A DNA stretch of 64,000 nucleotides from CAVQGM01 sp963712065 (GTDB lineage Bacteria; Actinomycetota; Acidimicrobiia; Acidimicrobiales; Acidimicrobilacustridaceae), in assembly GCA_963712065.1 (NCBI GenBank), contig CAVQGM010000001.1, forward strand, positions 868,001-932,000. Reading direction: 5' to 3'. Position 1 is the stretch's first letter; every line of letters begins with the position of its first letter. This document shows, piece after piece, positions 1-8,975 of this stretch. The position numbers and the translations under genes are program-made. The notes beneath the pieces are model-generated. The model was not told the origin of the DNA. It worked only from the letters and a program-made list of their open reading frames with translations, and searched no databases.

Positions 1-2992
1 GAGGGCCGGTTGGGAAGCGTGTCCTCGAAGGGGGCGGCGGGGTCGACGAAGCCGAGGCGGACGGCGTCGTCGTCGAGCCCGTCGAGGCGGGGCGTGGCGT
101 GCGCGGCGAAGCGGTCCGGGACCATGCCGGCGTCGAGACCGTCCCTGATCGCGGTCGCGTCGCCGGCGGAGAGGGGCCACGACGTCTCGGTGCCGTCCGA
201 CGCGACCAGGGTGATCGATGCGGGAGAGGCGTGGAGACGTCTGAGAACGGCGGCGGCGGGGAGCCGCTCGAGGAGCATGCGAGACGACAGCGACGCGCCC
301 GGGGTGCGTAGTCCGCGGGACGGAACGTCCCGTGCACGTCGTCACCCGCCTGGCGGTCGAGCACGACGGCGGGAACGTCCGCGAGGTCGGCGATCGCCAG
401 CTGCGGGCGCCCGAAGTAGCGCGCCGAGACCTCGGCGGCGGCCACCGTGCTTTCGTTGCCCGGGCGGGGTGCTGGCTCGATGGCGGCGCGACGGTCGGTG
501 ACGTAGGGCTCGGCGTCGGCGGCGGTCACGCCGTAGGCCACACGCTGGCGCGGCATCGACGCACTGGTCGCGATCCAGCCCGCGGGGATGACCTGCTCGT
601 AGCCCTCGACGGTGTCGCCCGAAGCCGGTGTGCGGGGCACGACGAGCACGCGCTCGTCCCAGTACTCGGGGTCGAGCTCGGCCGAGGTCGTTCGATTGAC
701 CGTCAGCGGCCCTGGTGTCGGCGCGAGCGTCGGGTCCACCGCGTTCGGGGCGAGCGTCAGGGTGATCGATGTGCCCGCTCCGTGGCCCTCGATCCTGAAC
801 GCCGCACCGAGGACGACGGAGACGTCGGCGAGCTCGGCGGCCGCCACCGGCCTGCTCACCGTCATCGGCACGCTCCATCCGGTGGCGCTCGGACTGGCCG
901 GCCCAGCGGGTTGCATGTCGAGCGCGGTCAGCGGGGACCCGTGCCGGTAGACGCGGAACTCGGTCACATCCGGGTCGAGGTCGCGCTGCTCGGGGCCCCA
1001 TCCCCATCGGACGACGACCACGTCGCCGCTACCGGCGAGTGCACTCTGCGTCGCGGTGAGGTCGGGGTCGTCGTGCTGGAGCAGCACCACCTGGACGCCC
1101 GAGCGCGGCACGTCGTCGGGATCAACGGGCGTGGTCGCGGGTGGGGTCGTCGGTGCGGGTGGGCGCACATGCTTGCGCAGCGGGGTGGCGGCCGAGGTCC
1201 GGTGACCCGACACGCGTCCCGTCGCGTCGACGGAGGCGACGCGGTAGGTGACCTCGTCGCCGTAGTCGAGCTCGTCCGGTTCGAACACCTCCACGGCGGA
1301 CACGGTCGTGGAGTGGGAGCTCGGCACGGCGTCGGCAGGCGGGAACAGGCGGAGGAGGTCGACGCCCCAGCCCGGCGAGTCCGTGCCGGTCGACGCGTTG
1401 CGCCCCGAGACCTGCATCCCCTCGCCCGCGGCGGGAGCGAACGGCCGCCCGGCCCAGGAACGTTCGAGCACGTAGTACACGACCTCGGTCGGCGCGGCGG
1501 CCGCGCTGCCGGGCAGGAACGGCAGCGCTGCGGGGTCGGTCGCGGGCGGCGCGTCCCAGTCGATGGCGAAGCCCCGGTTAGCGTCGTGGGTGCCGCGCGC
1601 CGCGGTGCGCGCCGGGTCCGAGAGGTTGACGACGGCGATCGAGCCGGGGATCTCCGGTCCCGGCGTCGGCACCCACTCGATGCCGTAGATGGTCTGGGAG
1701 ATCTCGACCGGCTCGTCGGGGCCGAGCCCCGGGTCGAGGGGGTGGGGGGTGATGCCGGCGATCGCGAAGCGGCCCTCGAGCACGACGGTGTCGACCTCGA
1801 CACCCAGGTCGAGGTCGGTGCGCTCGCTCGCCGGGGCGGAGGTCGAGGCGACCAGAGTGCCGTAGCGGAAGCCATCGGCCTGGATGGTCGGGCCGGGTGC
1901 GGCCTCGACGACGATGCGGCTGGAGGGCTCGTCCAGGGCGACCACGAGTCGACCGGTCTCGAAGCCCTTGCGGAACGTGGCGGGGTCGCCGGGCGCGGTG
2001 TCGATGGCCTCGACGCGCACGGCCCGGTCGGACCACACGGTGACGGTGCCCCAGCGGAAGCAACGCCGGAGCCGGTAGCCGCGCGGCACGGTGTGCAGGT
2101 CGTAGGCCAGCTCGTCCCGGTCGCGTCGCGGCACGGTTCCGACGATGCGGTAGTCGTAGGCGGCGCCCGGGGTCAGACCATCCCGGTCGAGGTGCGAGAA
2201 GCCCCAGCCCCGCCGCCATGGCGCCATGAGCGCCGGCGCGGCGGCGAGTCCGTACGGCGACACGTCCCACGCGTCACCGCCGTCGCCGGGTCGCTCCGAC
2301 ATGACGCGCATCGCGGGGACCCCGCCGGGCCGCTCGAGCGCGGCGTTCGCGTGGCGGGTGACGTCGTCGAAGTCACCGTCGAGCGGTTCGGGGTCTGCGC
2401 GGGCGGCGGCGAGAGCGCGGCCGTCAGCGGGTGACCCGACGGCACCGTTCACGCTGGAGAAGGGGACCTGGAGGTTGCTGACGATCGGCTTCTCGTTCGA
2501 CCACTCCCGCTCGCTGGGCGTGTCGCCGCAGATCCGCAGGGGATGCTTCGGGTTGTCGGTGACGATCCAGACGATCGCGATGCCGGATCCACGCAGGGTC
2601 ACCGACGTCCCGGTGAACGCGGCGCCGGCGATGACGGTGCCGTCGGCGGTGCCCACGAAGGCGGCTCGTGCGTCGGGTGCGGTCACCTCGACCTCGCTGT
2701 GTCGCCGCACGAGCTCCGCCCGATAGGTCCACATGGCGGTGGCGTTCTCACGGTCTCTGGAGCCGGCCCAGACGAGCGCGTCCTCGATGGTCACGAAGCC
2801 CTGGCTGCGCGCTTCGGACAGCTGGCCGACGCTCACCTCGAAGCAGTGCCGAGGGTTCTCACCGCGTGCATCGCGGCGGAAGATTGTGAAACCGTCGAGC
2901 GAGTGGCCCGTGGGCGACGGCGGGGACCAGAGGAGGTGGATGCCGTCGAGGTCTCCGCCGTCGAGCCGTGAGATCCCGTGGAAGCGGATCAC
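1..2992 (-). CDS. Large fibronectin-III-like protein, 3' end outside window, one frameshift
   Basis: An open frame of about 990 codons runs off the left edge. I start it at the GTG at 2992, the first start codon after an in-frame TGA near 3015; the protein begins MIRFHGISRLDGG. Several stretches have the look of fibronectin type III strands: LLWSPPSPTGHSLDGFTIFRR-like near the N-terminus, a second around AIDWDAPP...YYVLERSW, and a third around VVVVRWGWGP...EFRVYRHG near residue 650. No signal peptide or membrane segment is evident. Near base 311 the good protein-like frame moves by one base (a missing C), after which a convincing C-terminal sequence continues (LRRLHASPASITLV). I do not recognise the family. 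Large FN3-like proteins of this kind can be structural parts of phage-tail-like particles or surface proteins, but no partner gene is visible here. Confidence 0.75.
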   Translation of the reverse strand, partial: MIRFHGISRLDGGDLDGIHLLWSPPSPTGHSLDGFTIFRRDARGENPRHCFEVSVGQLSEARSQGFVTIEDALVWAGSRDRENATAMWTYRAELVRRHSEVEVTAPDARAAFVGTADGTVIAGAAFTGTSVTLRGSGIAIVWIVTDNPKHPLRICGDTPSEREWSNEKPIVSNLQVPFSSVNGAVGSPADGRALAAARADPEPLDGDFDDVTRHANAALERPGGVPAMRVMSERPGDGGDAWDVSPYGLAAAPALMAPWRRGWGFSHLDRDGLTPGAAYDYRIVGTVPRRDRDELAYDLHTVPRGYRLRRCFRWGTVTVWSDRAVRVEAIDTAPGDPATFRKGFETGRLVVALDEPSSRIVVEAAPGPTIQADGFRYGTLVASTSAPASERTDLDLGVEVDTVVLEGRFAIAGITPHPLDPGLGPDEPVEISQTIYGIEWVPTPGPEIPGSIAVVNLSDPARTAARGTHDANRGFAIDWDAPPATDPAALPFLPGSAAAAPTEVVYYVLERSWAGRPFAPAAGEGMQVSGRNASTGTDSPGWGVDLLRLFPPADAVPSSHSTTVSAVEVFEPDELDYGDEVTYRVASVDATGRVSGHRTSAATPLRKHVRPPAPTTPPATTPVDPDDVPRSGVQVVLLQHDDPDLTATQSALAGSGDVVVVRWGWGPEQRDLDPDVTEFRVYRHGSPLTALDMQPAGPASPSATGWSVPMTVSRPVAAAELADVSVVLGAAFRIEGHGAGTSITLTLAPNAVDPTLAPTPGPLTVNRTTSAELDPEYWDERVLVVPRTPASGDTVEGYEQVIPAGWIATSASMPRQRVAYGVTAADAEPYVTDRRAAIEPAPRPGNESTVAAAEVSARYFGRPQLAIADLADVPAVVLDRQAGDDVHGTFRPADYAPRARRCRLACSSSGSPPPPFSDVSTPLPHRSPWSRRTAPRRRGPSPPATRPRSGTVSTPAWSRTASPRTPRPASTGSTTTPSASASSTPPPPSRTRFPTGP

Positions 2993-3609
2993 GGGGTCCT
3001 GCGCGCTCGATCAGGGAGCGCCGCGCGATGGCGCGGGTGGCAGCTCGGACGGCCCTTCCCCATCAGCAGACGCTCCCCGAGGTCGCGGCTTGGACATCCC
3101 CCGGCGAGCGTAACGAGCCGACCTTCCCCTGGCAATGGGGTGGCGGAGCGGTGCAACATCCCGCTCGCCGATGGGTGATGGACCAGCTATACCGTGTACG
3201 GCACCATGTCTGCACGTACCCGTTAGGTTGAATTTCTTCAGCCAGAATTGTCGTGTTGGCACGCGTCGCGATTCGCGGCTGATAGGCCCTTCGGTGGCGC
3301 CGCCCACTCGCTCTCGTGTCGCGGCGACGTAGTGTCCGGCCATGGTGTTCGAGACGTGTCCCGTGTCGACTTTCTCGGACGGTTTCGGGCTGGGATAGCG
3401 CATAGCTGGCGGGTGGGGTGAGGTGGTGGTCGAGGGGGCGGGCCCAGTGGAGGGCTTCGTGGGGGGGTCTGTCCGATTCTTTGTGTAAACGGCCGTGGTG
3501 GTCATCAGATGTTGTTGGCGATCCGGTCGCCGTAGTGGATGGTCAGGGTGTTCACGGACGAGTTCGCCGCATTCGTCGACGAGCAGGCTCAGCCCCAGGA
3601 CTGCGAGCG
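2993..3609. other. Intergenic region with mobile-element debris
   Basis: No convincing gene. Bases 3180-3250 are unusually AT-rich for this window and could hold the promoter of the leftward FN3-like gene. Around 3340-3400 and 3464-3500 the sequence changes character; the stretch GGTCTGTCCGATTCTTTG near 3467 resembles an insertion-sequence end, and on the minus strand a short reading NTLTIHYGDRIANNI ends at a TGA just before it, like the last residues of a transposase. These are probably ends and tails of broken insertion sequences, but I cannot name them. Confidence 0.4.
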
Positions 3610-3722
3610 GTGGCGAGCCCGACTTCGCCCGGCTCTACCCCCGCCGCAACGACGCCGAGAGCATCAACCGCGACGTCGACGACACCCTCTACCGCCGACG
3701 CGCCCACAGCCTCGGCGCCGCC
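3610..3722 (+). pseudogene. Fragment of DDE transposase-like gene (partial copy of 6525-7939)
   Basis: Translates as EPDFARLYPRRNDAESINRDVDDTL..., nearly identical to the C-terminal block of the element at 6525-7939 (DPDFARLYRRRNDAESIN..., about bases 7733-7842). The DNA is also closely similar over about 110 bases. Similarity stops abruptly after ...AHSLGAAL. This is an isolated remnant of a second copy of the same mobile element, left between other insertion-sequence pieces. Confidence 0.85.
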
Positions 3723-3753
3723 CTGTGGGTGCCGAGTACCCCGTCGTGGCTGG

Positions 3754-4230
3754 TCACGCAGCATTGCGGTATTCGTGGATGAGGCCGTCGCATCGGCTCG
3801 ACCGACGGACCAGGGCTGGGTTGGGGGGCGACCCGATCGGAATGGCCCCGACATTGGCTGGCGGGGTCTGGTCGAGCGACCGGTGGGGCCGGTGTTCGTT
3901 GTAATGGTCGATGTAGTCGACGACGATCCGCTCAAGCTGTGCCCGGTTCCAGATGAGGGTGCGGTCGAGGAGTTCGCGGCGCAGGGTGCCGATCCACCGT
4001 TCAGCGAACGCGTTGGCCACTGGAGTCCGGACCGGGGTCTTCAACACCTTGATGCCCTCACTGAGGAAGACTTCATCGAATGCGGCGATGAACTGGCTGC
4101 CCCGATCCCGCACCAGGGCTTTGCCACCGGCGAGTACGTCGCTGTGGCGCAGGAACAGGTTGCGTGCCGCTTGGGTGGTCCAGTCGCCGGTCGGGTGGGC
4201 GGTGATCCCGGCGTAGAACACCCGACGCGT
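3754..4230 (-). pseudogene. Truncated rve integrase-core transposase
   Basis: C-terminal part of a retroviral-type integrase-core transposase. Visible are the second catalytic aspartate block (VRDRGSQFIAAFDEVF), the glutamate block (NAFAERWIGTLRREL) and the typical tail DHYNEHRPHRSL...GLIHEYRNAA. The N-terminal domain and the first catalytic aspartate are missing: reading continues upstream as TRRVFYAG and then meets the IS256 terminal repeat at 4231. The missing half is not found on the other side of that IS256 copy, so the gene was cut and the remainder deleted. Not functional. Confidence 0.85.
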
Positions 4231-5630
4231 GGGATCGTGCCCCGTGGGGTGGTGTAGGTCGGCGTCGTTGTGATCGTCGACGTTGTGGTCAGTGTGTCAG
4301 GCGGTGATGGCGAGTGTTGCTTCCTCGACGGTGGTGACGGGTTGGCCGATGTTGGCCATGGATTCTTCGGAGAGGTAGCGGCGTTCGCTGACGGCCCCTT
4401 CGTCGTGGGTTTCCACGAGCACGGCGGTGACGAGCCGGATGATCGCGGCGTCGTTGGGGAAGATCCCCACGACGTTGGTGCGGCGCTTGATCTCGCCGTT
4501 GATGCGCTCGAGGGGGTTGGTGGACCAGATCTTGCGCCAGTGGGCGATCGGGAAGCCGGTGAACGCGAGGAGGTCTTCGGCGGTGTCGGTGAGCATGGCG
4601 GCGACGTCGGGGAACTGGGCGTCGAGCATGCGGGTGACCTCGTCGAGTTGGGAGCGGACGTGGGCGGGGTCGGGTTGGGCGAAGATCGTGCGGATGGCGG
4701 CGGCGACCATCTCGGCGGAGGCCTTGGGCACCCGGGACAGGACGTTGCGCATGAAATGCACGCGGCAGCGTTGCCAGGCGGCGCCGACGAACACCGCACC
4801 GATGGCGGCCTTCAAGCCGAGGTGGTGATCGGAGATCACGAGCTGCACCCTGGTGAGCCCGCGGGCGCGGAGTCCTTTGCAGAACGAGGTCCAAAAGGCG
4901 CCGTCTTCGCTGTCGCCGACGTCGACGCCGAGCACTTCGCGGTCGCCGGTGGCGGTGACTCCGGTGGCGATCACCACCGCTCGGGACACGACCCGGCCTC
5001 GGACCCGGCCCTTGACGTAGGTGGCGTCGAGGAACACGTACGGGAACTCGACGTGATCGAGGGGCCGGTCCCGGAACGCGGCGAGGTCCCGGTCCAGCTC
5101 GGCGCAGATCCGGGACACTTCGCTCTTGGAGATCCCCGAGGCGACGCCGAGGGCCTTGACCAGGTCGTCGACCTTGCGGGTGGACACGCCGTGCACGTAG
5201 GCCTCCATCACCACTGCGTACAACGCTCGGTCGATCCGGCGGCGGCGCTCCAACAGCGACGGGAAGAAGCTGCCCTGGCGCAGCTTGGGGATCTCGAGCT
5301 CCACGTCACCCGCCGGTGTCGACCACAACCGTGGGCGACGCCCGTTGCGCTGGTTGACGCGGCTGTCGGTGCGCTCGTGCGGGCCGGCGCCGATGACCGC
5401 GGTCGCCTCGGCCTCGATCAGCTGCTGGAGGATCCACTCCAGGCTCGAGCGGACGGTGTCGGTCACCTCGCCGGCCTTGAGCGCGGCCAGCAGGTCGTTC
5501 AGGTCAGAATCGGTGAGGGTCACCGGCGTGTCTCCTTCTACGTATCCCGGCTAGGACACGTCGAAGATCACGCCGGTGGCCCACTCAGTGGTGGACCCTC
5601 ACCCTCCTACACCACGCCCCGGGACGTCCC
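4231..5630 (-). mobile_element. IS256-family insertion sequence, complete (about 1.4 kb)
   Basis: A complete transposase is bracketed by imperfect inverted repeats. The left end begins GGGATCGTGCCCCG...GTGGTGTAGG at 4231; the right end, read on the minus strand from 5630, begins GGGACGTCCCGGGGC...GTGTAGG. Length and layout fit IS256. The bases just outside (CCGACGCGT on the left, CAACGGACT on the right) do not match, so no target-site duplication is seen. The left flank is an rve integrase remnant and the right flank a tyrosine recombinase remnant, so the surroundings rearranged after insertion. Confidence 0.85.
4297..5523 (-). CDS. IS256-family transposase
   Basis: A 408-residue protein of full family length. 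It catalyses cut-and-circle transposition of its own element. The mutator/IS256 features are in order: N-terminal DNA-binding part, first catalytic aspartate in FPYVFLDATYVKGRV, second aspartate in VQLVISDHHLGLKAAI, the CRVHFMRNVL block, and the glutamate in WSTNPLERINGEIKRR. GTG start at 5523. There is no frameshift or internal stop, unlike the neighbouring mobile genes, so this copy may be active and a recent arrival. Confidence 0.95.
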   Translation of the reverse strand: MTLTDSDLNDLLAALKAGEVTDTVRSSLEWILQQLIEAEATAVIGAGPHERTDSRVNQRNGRRPRLWSTPAGDVELEIPKLRQGSFFPSLLERRRRIDRALYAVVMEAYVHGVSTRKVDDLVKALGVASGISKSEVSRICAELDRDLAAFRDRPLDHVEFPYVFLDATYVKGRVRGRVVSRAVVIATGVTATGDREVLGVDVGDSEDGAFWTSFCKGLRARGLTRVQLVISDHHLGLKAAIGAVFVGAAWQRCRVHFMRNVLSRVPKASAEMVAAAIRTIFAQPDPAHVRSQLDEVTRMLDAQFPDVAAMLTDTAEDLLAFTGFPIAHWRKIWSTNPLERINGEIKRRTNVVGIFPNDAAIIRLVTAVLVETHDEGAVSERRYLSEESMANIGQPVTTVEEATLAITA

Positions 5631-5745
5631 CAACGGACTGCGAGCCCGACCAGCCCAATCATCAGGCGGTACAAGGTGCGATGCATCGCCTGATCGTCGG
5701 CCCACGTTCTCGCAGGTCAACCATCACGGCCGGGGTTTTCGGCAC

Positions 5746-6521
5746 CCACAAGCTCGCAGGTTCAGCCGATTCGTCGAGGATGGACTCGGAGAGGCATCCC
5801 TCTGGGACCTCACCCCAGCGGACGTTCGGCTCTTCGTCCGTGCCGACAGCGCAACGGGACCACCGAGCGTCTCGACGATGCACCTGCGGCGGTCCGTGCT
5901 GCGGCTCGCTGTTCCGCACCGCCCGCCGGCTCGGGCTGGTGGACGGCGACCCGACGCTCGACCTCTCGCTCCCCCGCAAGACGCCGTTGGTGACCCGCCC
6001 GCTCGGCGACGAGGAGGTGGCGCTGTGTCGCAGCGCGGCGCTGCACACGCTGAGCACCACCCGGTTGGCCGCGGCGTGGGCGCTCGCCGAGGCGACCGCC
6101 CGGACCGCCGAGCTGCCGCACCTGACGGTGGCGGATCTCGAGCTCGACGCCGGGCGGGTGTGGATCCACGGCGGCACCCGCACGGTGCCCCGATCGGGGG
6201 CTCTCTCGTCGTGGGGGATCGCGCAGCTCGACCGGCACCTCCGGACGCTGCCCGTCGGCGGCACCGGACCAGCGGCTGGTGTACCGGGGCGACGGGTCGG
6301 CGGCCAGCCGGCAGGCCTCGGCGTGCATGGTGATCGGCGAGGTGCTGACCCGGGCCGGCCTGGCCGGCGAGCCGGACGTGCGGCCGCTGTCGGTCGCCGC
6401 CTGGGCCGGTCGGACGATCTTCGACGAGACGGGCCGGATCGACGAGGTGGCCCGCCGGTTGGGGATGCGCAGCCTCGACCGGGCCGCCCGGCTCATCGGC
6501 TTCGACTGGCAGCCGTCGTAG
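5746..6521 (+). pseudogene. Decayed tyrosine recombinase
   Basis: Three successive reading frames together spell a short tyrosine recombinase. A core-binding part (SLWDLTPADVRLFVRA, SVSTMHLRRSVLRL) is followed after a +1 shift near 5908 by LFRTARRLGLVDGDPT and LAEATARTAELPHLTVADLEL, typical of the start of the catalytic domain. After another +1 shift near 6266 comes VYRGDGSAASRQAS...EVARRLGMRSLDRAARLI up to the TAG at 6521. The catalytic Arg/His/Tyr set is not convincingly complete. It ends three bases before the next gene, so the two were probably co-transcribed parts of one mobile element. Confidence 0.7.
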
Positions 6522-6524
6522 CCG

Positions 6525-7939
6525 ATGGCCCGTGGCGCACCGGTCGGTGCGCTCGAAAAGGTCGAGGCCCTCTTCGCCAACCCGGCCCTGTACGAGCTCG
6601 CCGACCTGATCCCCGAACCCGACCGCACCGCCGGCGGCCGCCCCCGCCTGTACCCGGCGTTCATGGCGCTCGCCTTCGACGCGCTGTTGTCGGTGTACGG
6701 GTCGGCCCGCCAGGTCGAAGCCGAGCTCGCCCACCCCCTCGTCTGGGACCTGATCCGCCGCACCGTCACCACCCACCGCCCCGACGTGGTGCTGCCGGAG
6801 GCGCCGATGCGGCGCCACCACCACCGCTACCTGCGCGACCGCTACCTCACCCGCCCCGACCTGCTCGCCGCCCTCGGCGACCGCCACCGGGCCCTCGCCG
6901 TCGACCAGGCCCGCTCCCTCGGGCTGCTCGACCCCGACGGGCCCGGCTCGTACACCCACCCCGACCTGTCCCGCATGCTCTACGCCGACGGCAAGGTCAT
7001 CACCCCCCTGTTCAAAGCCCGCCCCGACGACCGCCGCCTCGACAAGACCACCGGCGAGCTGCGGGTCCCCCGCCACGAACCCGACGGGCACCTCCACTTC
7101 CAAGGCGACGGCGTCGCCGCCTACGGCGTCAAGTTCGTGCTCGTCGCCGTGCGCAGCGCCGACCACCGCGGCCGCATCATCGTCGACACCGCATGGGTCC
7201 CCACCCCCGGCGGCGAAGCCGCCACCGCCCTCGACTGCTTCACCCGCCTCGCCCCCCTCGCCCCCGGCGCCCAGGGCGTCATCTACGACACCGCCCTGCG
7301 CGGCACCCACCACCAGACGGCTGCTGCGCGACCTCGGCCTGCTCCCCGTCAACCGGGTCACCGCCAAACGGGCCGGCGCCACCACCGCCCGCCGGGGCGT
7401 CGACGACCAGCGCGAGGACAAGAGCGTCCACCTCGAGGACAAGACCATCACCGCCCCCGACGGCACCACCCACACCCTCCGGCTCTACGCCAAAGGCGGC
7501 GCCCTCGGCCTCGGCGAGCTCACCGACACCGGCGACCTCACCTTCACCCCGCTCGCCGCGGGTCCGCACCCACCGCCGGGCCGACAAGGGCGGCCGGTAC
7601 CGCTGGTACAACGACTACCGGCTCCCCGACCGCTACGGCGGCGGCACCCTCACCGTGCGGCTCCACGGCAACGACCACGACCGGGCCCGCCGGCTCAACC
7701 GCACCGAGAACCTGCGGCCCATCCCCCCCGGCGACCCCGACTTCGCCCGCCTCTACCGGCGCCGCAACGACGCCGAGTCCATCAACCGCGACCTCGACGA
7801 CACCCTCTACCTCCGCCGCGCCCACAGCCTCGGCGCCGCCCGCCAACACCTCAACCTGCTCGGCTACGCCCTCGTCGTCAACGCCGTCGCCCTCCACCGC
7901 CACCACCGACGCCGAGCCCCCGACCGGCTCGCCGCCTGA
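6525..7939 (+). pseudogene. DDE transposase-like gene with two frameshifts
   Basis: Starts ATG (MARGAPVGALEKVEALF) three bases after the recombinase remnant. The first 265 codons are intact and contain YADGKVITPLFKARPDDRR and VIYDTALRGTHHQ, candidate acidic catalytic blocks. One extra base near 7317 and another near 7558 shift the frame twice; read through, the protein continues RLLRDLGLLPVNRVTAKR, then RVRTHRRADKGGRYRWY, and ends NDAESINRDLDDTLYLRR...HLNLLGYALVVNAVAL, resembling the C-terminal catalytic part of DDE transposases. A second partial copy at 3610-3722 shows it belongs to a multicopy element. I cannot assign it to a named IS family. Confidence 0.75.
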
Positions 7940-8114
7940 GCCTCGCCCGCCACCCGGTCACCGACGCAGGCACGGTCGCGCCCCCACCCGCGCATCAGGC
8001 CCGACAACCGCCGCCACGGCGCCCACCGCCGCCCGGACCGCCGCTCCCCCACCACTACGCTGGACCACCGCACGGAGGCCCAGGCGGTTTCGCGCCACCT
8101 TTCCTCCATCGCCC

Positions 8115-8190
8115 GCCCTCGTAGCTCAGGGGATAGAGCATCGGTTTCCTAAACCGTGTGTCGCATGTTCGAATCATGCCGGGGGCGCCA
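8115..8190 (+). tRNA. tRNA-Arg (anticodon CCU)
   Basis: A 76-base cloverleaf: acceptor GCCCTCG pairs with CGGGGGC, D stem GCTC/GAGC, anticodon loop TTCCTAA giving anticodon CCU (reads AGG), T arm GCATG-TTCGAAT-CATGC, and an encoded GCCA end. It sits directly after the mobile-element cluster and before three uncharacterised genes; tRNA-Arg(CCU) genes are frequent integration sites. I found no second copy of its 3' end in the window. Confidence 0.95.
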
Positions 8191-8300
8191 AGGAAGTTCG
8201 CTCTGACCAGCGGTGACCGCCAGAGTCCGCCATTTCGCGACCAGATTGGGAGGGGCGTGGGAGGAGACGGTCGGCACGTCACACCCTCGGTCTACCGTCG

Positions 8301-8693
8301 ATGCGGTGGACCACCGGCTCCAGACACGACACGAGCAGCCACCGGGACGACGCCGTCGTCGTGATCCGGGCGGGTGTCCTCAGTGAGCGGAGCATCGAGG
8401 ACGCCGCCAACCGGTGCCTCGAGGGCTACGGGATCCTCGGCATCTCGATCGAGGGCGCGATGGGCTTGCCCGTGGCCGAGGTGTGCCGGACCAGTCCACG
8501 CCTCGGCCGCTACCGGCAGATCCGTCTGTCGACCTTCGGTCGGCTGCGGGCTGCGGGCTTCCCGGTCATCGCCACCTTCGACGCACCCCACTACACGGTC
8601 GCCCTTCCCGACCTCTCGGAACTGACCGTTGCCCGCCTCGTTCGGTGCTTCGACGAGCCGATACCGAACCCTGGGTTCGGCCACCCGCGGTAG
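8301..8693 (+). CDS. Uncharacterised small protein, first of three genes after tRNA-Arg
   Basis: 130 codons from the ATG at 8301; the first 20 residues look unstructured, and an internal GTG near 8361 (VIRAGVLSERS) is an alternative start. The conserved-looking body is ERSIEDAANRCLEGYGILGISIEGA, RYRQIRLSTFGRLRAAGF and HYTVALPDLSELTVARLVRCFD. It has no signal peptide, membrane segment or motif I can name. It lies 21 bases before the next gene in the same direction, and both are followed by the nuclease-like gene, so the three likely form one operon. Confidence 0.6.
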   Translation: MRWTTGSRHDTSSHRDDAVVVIRAGVLSERSIEDAANRCLEGYGILGISIEGAMGLPVAEVCRTSPRLGRYRQIRLSTFGRLRAAGFPVIATFDAPHYTVALPDLSELTVARLVRCFDEPIPNPGFGHPR

Positions 8694-8714
8694 CCTGTGC
8701 GAGCGGAGGAAGCC

Positions 8715-8963
8715 ATGGACACCACCAACTACGACATCGCCGTGGACTTCATGGACATGACCGACGACGGGCGCCTCTGGACCCGGATGGCCGATGTGCG
8801 CGAAGGCTTCGTGCCGGTCGCCGGGCAGTACGCGGTGGTCGGCTGTGAGGATGCCGAACCCGCCGTCGCCCAGATCATCTCGGTCGACATCGAGCGGGGC
8901 ATCACGCTGCAGGTCCTCGACGGAACCGTCGAGCAGCACCGCCACCTCCTGCCGTCGGCGTAG
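8715..8963 (+). CDS. Uncharacterised 82-residue acidic protein
   Basis: ATG at 8715 with a good ribosome binding site (GGAGGAAG) six bases upstream. It is acidic and short, with likely beta strands (GRLWTRMADVREGFVPVAGQYAVVG, then AVAQIISVDIERGITLQVL). No known domain is recognised. It sits between an uncharacterised 130-residue gene and the PD-(D/E)XK-like gene, with 12 bases to the latter. Its size and position would fit an immunity, antitoxin or accessory role, but that is only context. Confidence 0.65.
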   Translation: MDTTNYDIAVDFMDMTDDGRLWTRMADVREGFVPVAGQYAVVGCEDAEPAVAQIISVDIERGITLQVLDGTVEQHRHLLPSA

Positions 8964-8975
8964 CCGCGGCCGAGG

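Noticed and set aside
332..2434. 700-codon open frame on the plus strand
   Set aside because: It is the shadow of the leftward FN3-like gene; the plus-strand translation is rich in Arg/Gly/Val with no domain pattern, while the minus frame reads as ordinary protein.
3011..3505. 164-codon leftward frame upstream of the FN3-like gene
   Set aside because: Begins in insertion-sequence debris, has no coherent pattern and ends just before the FN3-like start; no evidence that it is translated.
8115..8190. Duplicate of the tRNA 3' end as an att site for the mobile cluster
   Set aside because: I looked for the TTCGAATC...GGGGGCGCCA segment elsewhere in the window and did not find it, so an integrated island cannot be delimited.
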